64,000 bases of DNA. Origin: Caballeronia temeraria. GTDB lineage: Bacteria > Pseudomonadota > Gammaproteobacteria > Burkholderiales > Burkholderiaceae. This document shows, in pieces, positions 60,184-64,000 of the stretch (the first letter of the stretch is position 1; every line of letters starts with the position of its first letter). The stretch is taken from the NCBI RefSeq assembly GCF_001544795.2, contig NZ_FCOI02000037.1, forward strand, positions 1 to 64,000, in the 5' to 3' direction. The notes under the pieces are model-generated. The model saw only the letters and a program-made list of their open reading frames with translations. It ran no database searches and was not told the DNA's origin. A program made the translations under genes and the position numbers.

Positions 60184-60223
60184 ACAAAGCCGGTCGAAGA
60201 TATTTGTCTTCGACCGGCTTTGT
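60184..60223. terminator. Strong bidirectional terminator
   Basis: A 17-bp perfect stem ACAAAGCCGGTCGAAGA / TCTTCGACCGGCTTTGT with a 6-nt loop, between convergent DUF4096 (plus) and DUF2147 (minus) genes. Confidence 0.9.
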
Positions 60224-60235
60224 CTTTATCCGGAC

Positions 60236-60700
60236 CTATTGCTGCCGCAGCCAGGTCTGCGAACGCCCCAGCAACGACACGCCCACATACCCGCGCACGA
60301 CGAGCTTCTGCCCGCCGTCTTCGAGCTTCATCTTGCACTTGTAGAGCTTGCCGCTTTCCGGATCGAGAATCTGGCCGCCGTCCCATGTGTCGCCGTCCTG
60401 CCGCATCCCGGTGATGATCGTCATGCCCTTGACGAGCTGATCCTTGCGCTCGTCGGTGCAGGCGGTGCAGCGCCGCTCGGGATGATCGAACTCGCCGATG
60501 CCGCGCACGACCTTTCCGGACAACTGGCCGCTGCCGTCGTCGATGATCTGGATGATCGCCTTCGCCTTGCCGCTCTGATCGTCGATGGTCTGCCACGTGC
60601 CGACGGGCGTCGCCGCTTGCGCGAACACGCTCGCGACGAACGTGGCGCACAGCGCGCCGAGCATCATGCGCGCGCCGCGCGAGCCGATGAAACGGGTCAT
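60236..60700 (-). CDS. Exported DUF2147 protein
   Basis: 154 residues from the ATG at 60700, preceded by an AAGGAGGAG ribosome-binding site. Signal peptide ending VFAQA near residue 30. The DUF2147 beta-barrel-like domain begins TPVGTWQTIDDQSGKAKAIIQI and includes RRCTACTDERKDQLVKGMTIITGM and YKCKMKLEDGG. The family is periplasmic or outer-membrane-associated with no proven function. Confidence 0.87.
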   Translation of the reverse strand: MTRFIGSRGARMMLGALCATFVASVFAQAATPVGTWQTIDDQSGKAKAIIQIIDDGSGQLSGKVVRGIGEFDHPERRCTACTDERKDQLVKGMTIITGMRQDGDTWDGGQILDPESGKLYKCKMKLEDGGQKLVVRGYVGVSLLGRSQTWLRQQ

Positions 60701-60767
60701 GTCTCCTCCTTGTCGTGAACGACCGAGCATACGAGAAAGCGATCGTTCCCGTCTGCGAAGAATCGTT

Positions 60768-61556
60768 CTAGACCTGCGGATTCAGACCCGCTTCGAGCGT
60801 GGCGAAGGTGCGCTCGTCGGTGCGGTCGAAATGCAGCGGCGTGACCGACACGCGCCCGGAGCCGACCACTGCCGTTTCGCTATCGGGCGAATTCGGGCGC
60901 GGGCCGCGCTGAAAGCGCAGCCAGTGATAGTCGATGCCACGCGGATCGACGAGCGGCAGCACATCGATGCCTTCCACGAGCCCGACGCCTTGCCGCGTCA
61001 CGGTCAGCGGACCGGCGGCGGACGCGTCGCAATCGGGGAAGTTGACGTTCAGGCACGTGGGCGCGTCGTGGGAAATCGCGAGCAATTGTCGGATCACGCC
61101 CGGCGCCAGCGCGCGCGCCGTATCCCAGCGCACGTTCTCGCGGTCGGTGAAGGCCTGGCTGAGCGCGATCGACGGCAGGCCGAGCAGCAGGCCCGTCATC
61201 GCCGCGCCGACGGTGCCGGAGAACATCGTTTCGACGCCGAGATTCGCGCCACGGTTGATGCCGGATAGCACCAATGTGGGCGGCGCGTCTTTCATGATGT
61301 GGCGCGCGCCCATCACGACGCAGTCGCCGGGCGTGCCCTGCACGCCGAAGCGCCGCTCGCCCTGACGCGAGATGCGCAGCGGCGAATGCAGGCTGATGGA
61401 ATGCGACGTGCCGCTCTGATCGTGCTCGGGCGCGATGACCCAGACTTCGTGCGCGAGTTCGGCGGCGACCGCTTCGAGCACGGCGAGGCCGGGCGCGTCG
61501 ATGCCGTCGTCGTTGGTGATGAGCACGCGTTGCACGATGGGTGAGAGGGCGGACAT
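60768..61556 (-). CDS. surE: 5'/3'-nucleotidase SurE
   Basis: Metal-dependent phosphatase acting on nucleoside monophosphates, linked to stationary-phase survival. 262 residues. Metal ligands are D16 and D17 in LITNDDGID, S48 in HDQSGTSHS, and the Asn in LSGINRGANLG. The usual neighbours pcm and nlpD are not seen in the sequenced stretch. It lies upstream of the DUF2147 gene with a 67-bp gap. Confidence 0.95.
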   Translation of the reverse strand: MSALSPIVQRVLITNDDGIDAPGLAVLEAVAAELAHEVWVIAPEHDQSGTSHSISLHSPLRISRQGERRFGVQGTPGDCVVMGARHIMKDAPPTLVLSGINRGANLGVETMFSGTVGAAMTGLLLGLPSIALSQAFTDRENVRWDTARALAPGVIRQLLAISHDAPTCLNVNFPDCDASAAGPLTVTRQGVGLVEGIDVLPLVDPRGIDYHWLRFQRGPRPNSPDSETAVVGSGRVSVTPLHFDRTDERTFATLEAGLNPQV

Positions 61557-61650
61557 CGCGAATCACTCCTGGGTCGATGATGAAAAGTATCGACCGATTA
61601 TTACAGAGTTCGCGTTTCCGGGCGTCCGCGGCCCGTGTCGCTATGAAGTC

Positions 61651-61893
61651 TTATTTGACGCCGAGGCCGCGCAGCACCGCGTTGCCGTCTTCGGTCAGAC
61701 GCACTTTCGGCGTGCCGGCATCCGGCGACACGATTTCGACATAGCCGTATTCCTGCAGCGAGGCGACATCGGGGGTGGCCGCCATCACGTCGATGGGCGC
61801 GTGCATCAGCAACAGCAGCGTCGCGATCTCGTGGTGGCTCAGAAGCTTTTTGATGGCTCGCACGGGGGCGGAAGCCGGACGGCGGAGGTTCAT
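61651..61893 (-). CDS. Small conserved-looking protein, winged-helix-like, unknown function
   Basis: 80 residues from the ATG at 61893, with a GAGG 9 nt upstream; a TTG at 61908 is in frame. The pattern HHEIATLLLLMHAP..VASLQEYGYVEIVSP..KVRLTEDGNAVLRGLG resembles a single winged-helix unit. No signal peptide. Unlinked by spacing to surE. I cannot name a family. Confidence 0.6.
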   Translation of the reverse strand: MNLRRPASAPVRAIKKLLSHHEIATLLLLMHAPIDVMAATPDVASLQEYGYVEIVSPDAGTPKVRLTEDGNAVLRGLGVK

Positions 61894-62076
61894 GAACGAT
61901 GTCCTCAAATGTGCATGACGATGTGCAGCGCTTTCGGCTCGACGCCTCGCGCGGACCTTGATGTCGATGGAGTGCGGGCAGGTTATCGGCCGACTCTTAG
62001 GCGAAACTTAAAATGCGCGCCGCGCGGTGCGGCCAGTTGTTACACCCGATGTCATGAACTCAGCGCCCGTTTCAAA

Positions 62077-62949
62077 TCAGAAGCGATAGTCGGGATTTTT
62101 CGGGTCGAACGTCAGGTCGTCGAAGGGTTTCGTCTCGACGCGCTCGAACACGACGCTTTCGAACAGATCGCCGTCGTTGTCGTACGACTCCAGCGTGCGG
62201 AAAAACGGCCGCTCGAGGTCGAGGCCCAGCACTTCCTTCTTCGCGTAGAACGTGGGCTGCCCTTCGGCCGTCTCGTACGTGAGCGCGACCACGCGCATGC
62301 CGTCGACGGTTTTCACGTCGATGCTCGTCGGCTTCGTGATGCCCGCTTCGGCGAACTTGCGCCCTTCGTCGATGAAGCGCTGCGTGATCGCATCGATGCC
62401 GAGCTCGCGGATCGAATGATTCGACTGCGCGCGGGCAAGCGAGCCGTTCACCGACGCCCACATCGGCACGACGCCCAGAAAGCCGCCCAGATGACCATAG
62501 AGCTGATCGGGACGCTTGGAATCGTCGTAGATGACTTCCTGGCCCGCGTGCGCGCCATCGGGCAGCCATTTCGCGTAGATGCGCAGCGGCTCGCGCGTGA
62601 CGCGCACGAGCATGTGATCCGCGCGCTTCGGCCACTTGCCCTTGATGCGCTCGCGCCGGTGCATCGTGAACTCGTACGAAGCGAAATCGCGCAGCCCGTC
62701 TTGCAGATAGCGCGGCAGCGTGCGCGCGTCGAGCGAGCGGAAGAGGGCGACGAGTTGCGCGTCGTCGAGTGTCGCGAGCGCGCCGCTTGCCGCCGATTGC
62801 GACAGCCATTGCACCTGCTGCTCGACGCCCAGATTGCCGATGCGCGCGGCTTCGTCCGGGACGTCGGCGTGCGTCCACACCGGCGCGATCGCGAGCGCGA
62901 GGCACAGGAGGCTCGCACGAGCGAACCGCAAGTCGAACGTGCGCGGCAT
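62077..62949 (-). CDS. Exported DUF1571 protein
   Basis: 290 residues with a signal peptide (hydrophobic stretch, cleavage near THADVP, residue 28). The DUF1571-type body includes FASYEFTMHRRERIKGKW, LRIYAKWLPDGAHAGQEVIYD, GHLGGFLGVVPMW and the C-terminal FDPKNPDYRF. The function is unknown. It begins 18 bp after the acyl-CoA ligase stop, so the two are probably co-transcribed. Confidence 0.85.
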   Translation of the reverse strand: MPRTFDLRFARASLLCLALAIAPVWTHADVPDEAARIGNLGVEQQVQWLSQSAASGALATLDDAQLVALFRSLDARTLPRYLQDGLRDFASYEFTMHRRERIKGKWPKRADHMLVRVTREPLRIYAKWLPDGAHAGQEVIYDDSKRPDQLYGHLGGFLGVVPMWASVNGSLARAQSNHSIRELGIDAITQRFIDEGRKFAEAGITKPTSIDVKTVDGMRVVALTYETAEGQPTFYAKKEVLGLDLERPFFRTLESYDNDGDLFESVVFERVETKPFDDLTFDPKNPDYRF

Positions 62950-62967
62950 GTGTCTCTCCGACGAAAG

Positions 62968-64000
62968 TCAGTCCAGGGGTTTCGATCCGGCATCGCGCAA
63001 ATCGCGCCTGAGCACCTTGCCGATGGACGTGAGCGGCAGCACGTCGCGAAACTCGACATAGGAAGGCACCTTGTAGCCGGTCAGGTGTAAACGGGCGAAC
63101 TTCAGCAGTTCTTCCACGGTGAGCGTGTCGTCGCGACGCACGACGAACGCCTTCACGCGCTCGCCCGTCACCGGATCGGACACGCCGACCGCCGCGACCG
63201 CGCGCACTTTCGGATGCGCGGCGAGCACCTCTTCGATCTCGTTCGGATACACGTTGAAGCCCGACACGATCATCATGTCCTTCTTGCGGTCGATGAGCCG
63301 GATGATCCCGCGCGCATTCATCACGCCGATGTCGCCTGTCGCGAGCCAGCCGTGCGCGTCGATGGCTTTCGCCGTGTCGTCGGGACGGTTCCAGTAGCCT
63401 TTCATCACTTGCGGGCCCTGCACGCAAAGCTCGCCCGGTTCGTCGATGTTCGCCCACGCGCCGTCGTCGCGACGCAGACGCACGAGTGTCGACGGCACCG
63501 GCACGCCGATGGTTCCATCGAAAGCGCTATCGCCGTGCGTATCGAGCGGCGTCGCGGCGACGAGCGGCGAACATTCGGTGAGGCCGTAGCCTTCTACGAG
63601 TGTCACGCCCGTCATCGCCCGGAAGCGCTCGGCGATCACGCGCTGCGTCGCCATGCCGCCCGCCATCGCGAGCTTGAGCGCGGAGAAGTCGCGCTGGCGG
63701 AAGGCGTCGTTGTCCATGAGCGCGCTGTAGAGCGTGTTGAGCGCGGTGATCGCCGTGAAGTTTTCGTGACGCAGCGCGCGCACGAGGCCGCCGATATCGC
63801 GCGGATTGACGATCAGCACATTGCGCGCGCCGATCGCGAGAAACGCGAGCGCGTTCACCGTGAGCGAGTAAATGTGATAAAGCGGCAACGGCGTGACGAT
63901 GGTCTCTTCGCCATCGACGAGCCGCGCGCCCGCCCACGCGAGCGCCTGCAGCAGATTGGCGATGACGTTGCGATGCGTGAGCATCGCGCCTTTCGCGACG
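62968..64000 (-). CDS. fadD: AMP-forming long-chain fatty-acyl-CoA ligase, 3' part (5' end outside the window)
   Basis: At least 343 codons are present; the reading frame continues off the right edge with VAKGAMLTHRN, the usual sequence just after the P-loop, so about the N-terminal third is missing. Seen are GYGLTECSP (A5), GWLATGDIGVMNARGIIRLIDRKKDMM (A7-A8 area) and GKVLRRDLRD with the A10 lysine. It activates fatty acids for beta-oxidation or lipid synthesis; FadD is the closest fit, but chain length is not certain. Confidence 0.87.
   Translation of the reverse strand, partial: VAKGAMLTHRNVIANLLQALAWAGARLVDGEETIVTPLPLYHIYSLTVNALAFLAIGARNVLIVNPRDIGGLVRALRHENFTAITALNTLYSALMDNDAFRQRDFSALKLAMAGGMATQRVIAERFRAMTGVTLVEGYGLTECSPLVAATPLDTHGDSAFDGTIGVPVPSTLVRLRRDDGAWANIDEPGELCVQGPQVMKGYWNRPDDTAKAIDAHGWLATGDIGVMNARGIIRLIDRKKDMMIVSGFNVYPNEIEEVLAAHPKVRAVAAVGVSDPVTGERVKAFVVRRDDTLTVEELLKFARLHLTGYKVPSYVEFRDVLPLTSIGKVLRRDLRDAGSKPLD

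Overview
The window is a stretch of a high-GC betaproteobacterial chromosome. Gene order and protein style point to the Burkholderia / Paraburkholderia / Caballeronia group. The clues are a LexA-boxed imuA-imuB-dnaE2 cassette, a low-molecular-weight phosphatase followed by a complete iscRSUA-hscBA-fdx-iscX operon, a DUF3563 mini-protein, the scpB-rluB and rimP-nusA-infB-rbfA-truB clusters, and odhA-odhB-lpd followed by zapE. No rRNA, prophage, integrase, CRISPR array or complete insertion sequence was seen. The genus is an inference from memory of families, not from a search.

Layout. 0-6.1 kb: SOS mutasome (imuA, imuB, dnaE2) behind a perfect LexA box. 6.1-9.1 kb: a copper corner (RmlD-like reductase and CopZ-like chaperone, divergent from cueR over a shared CueR operator), a DUF3563 mini-gene, a DUF305 protein and a small exported protein. 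9.1-12.9 kb: rlmJ, 3-hydroxybutyrate dehydrogenase paired with a patatin lipase, and a tyrosine phosphatase. 12.9-18.9 kb: Fe-S cluster assembly, headed by two near-consensus IscR sites. 19.2-23.8 kb: three translationally coupled genes for an exported molybdenum hydroxylase with its own 2Fe-2S subunit and a three-haem lipoprotein cytochrome. 23.9-27.3 kb: a patatin-like lipoprotein, gltX, and five tRNA genes (Ala, Glu, Asp, Glu, Asp), of which Glu-Asp is a tandem duplication. 27.4-35 kb: a looser, accessory-looking patch with GNAT, AraC, GGCT, YdcF, small exported proteins, a stand-alone DUF4096 protein, LysR and an aminotransferase.

35.3-45.1 kb: scpB, rluB, then the transcription/translation operon rimP-nusA-infB-rbfA-truB with a probable attenuator in its leader. 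45.2-50.2 kb: a MarR-controlled tripartite drug efflux operon on the minus strand. 50.5-59.6 kb: typA, the 2-oxoglutarate dehydrogenase complex (E1, E2, E3) and zapE. 59.8-64 kb: a second stand-alone DUF4096 protein, then minus-strand DUF2147, surE, a small unknown, DUF1571 and the 3' part of a fatty-acyl-CoA ligase that runs off the end of the window.

Most of the window is well-known housekeeping. The least explained items are the two stand-alone DUF4096 (IS5-type N-terminal domain) proteins, one of them preceded by a perfect 8-1-8 inverted repeat; the terminator-like element in the nusA operon leader; the FAD-less exported molybdo-enzyme; and the duplicated tRNA unit, whose spacer hairpin carries a compensatory base-pair change.
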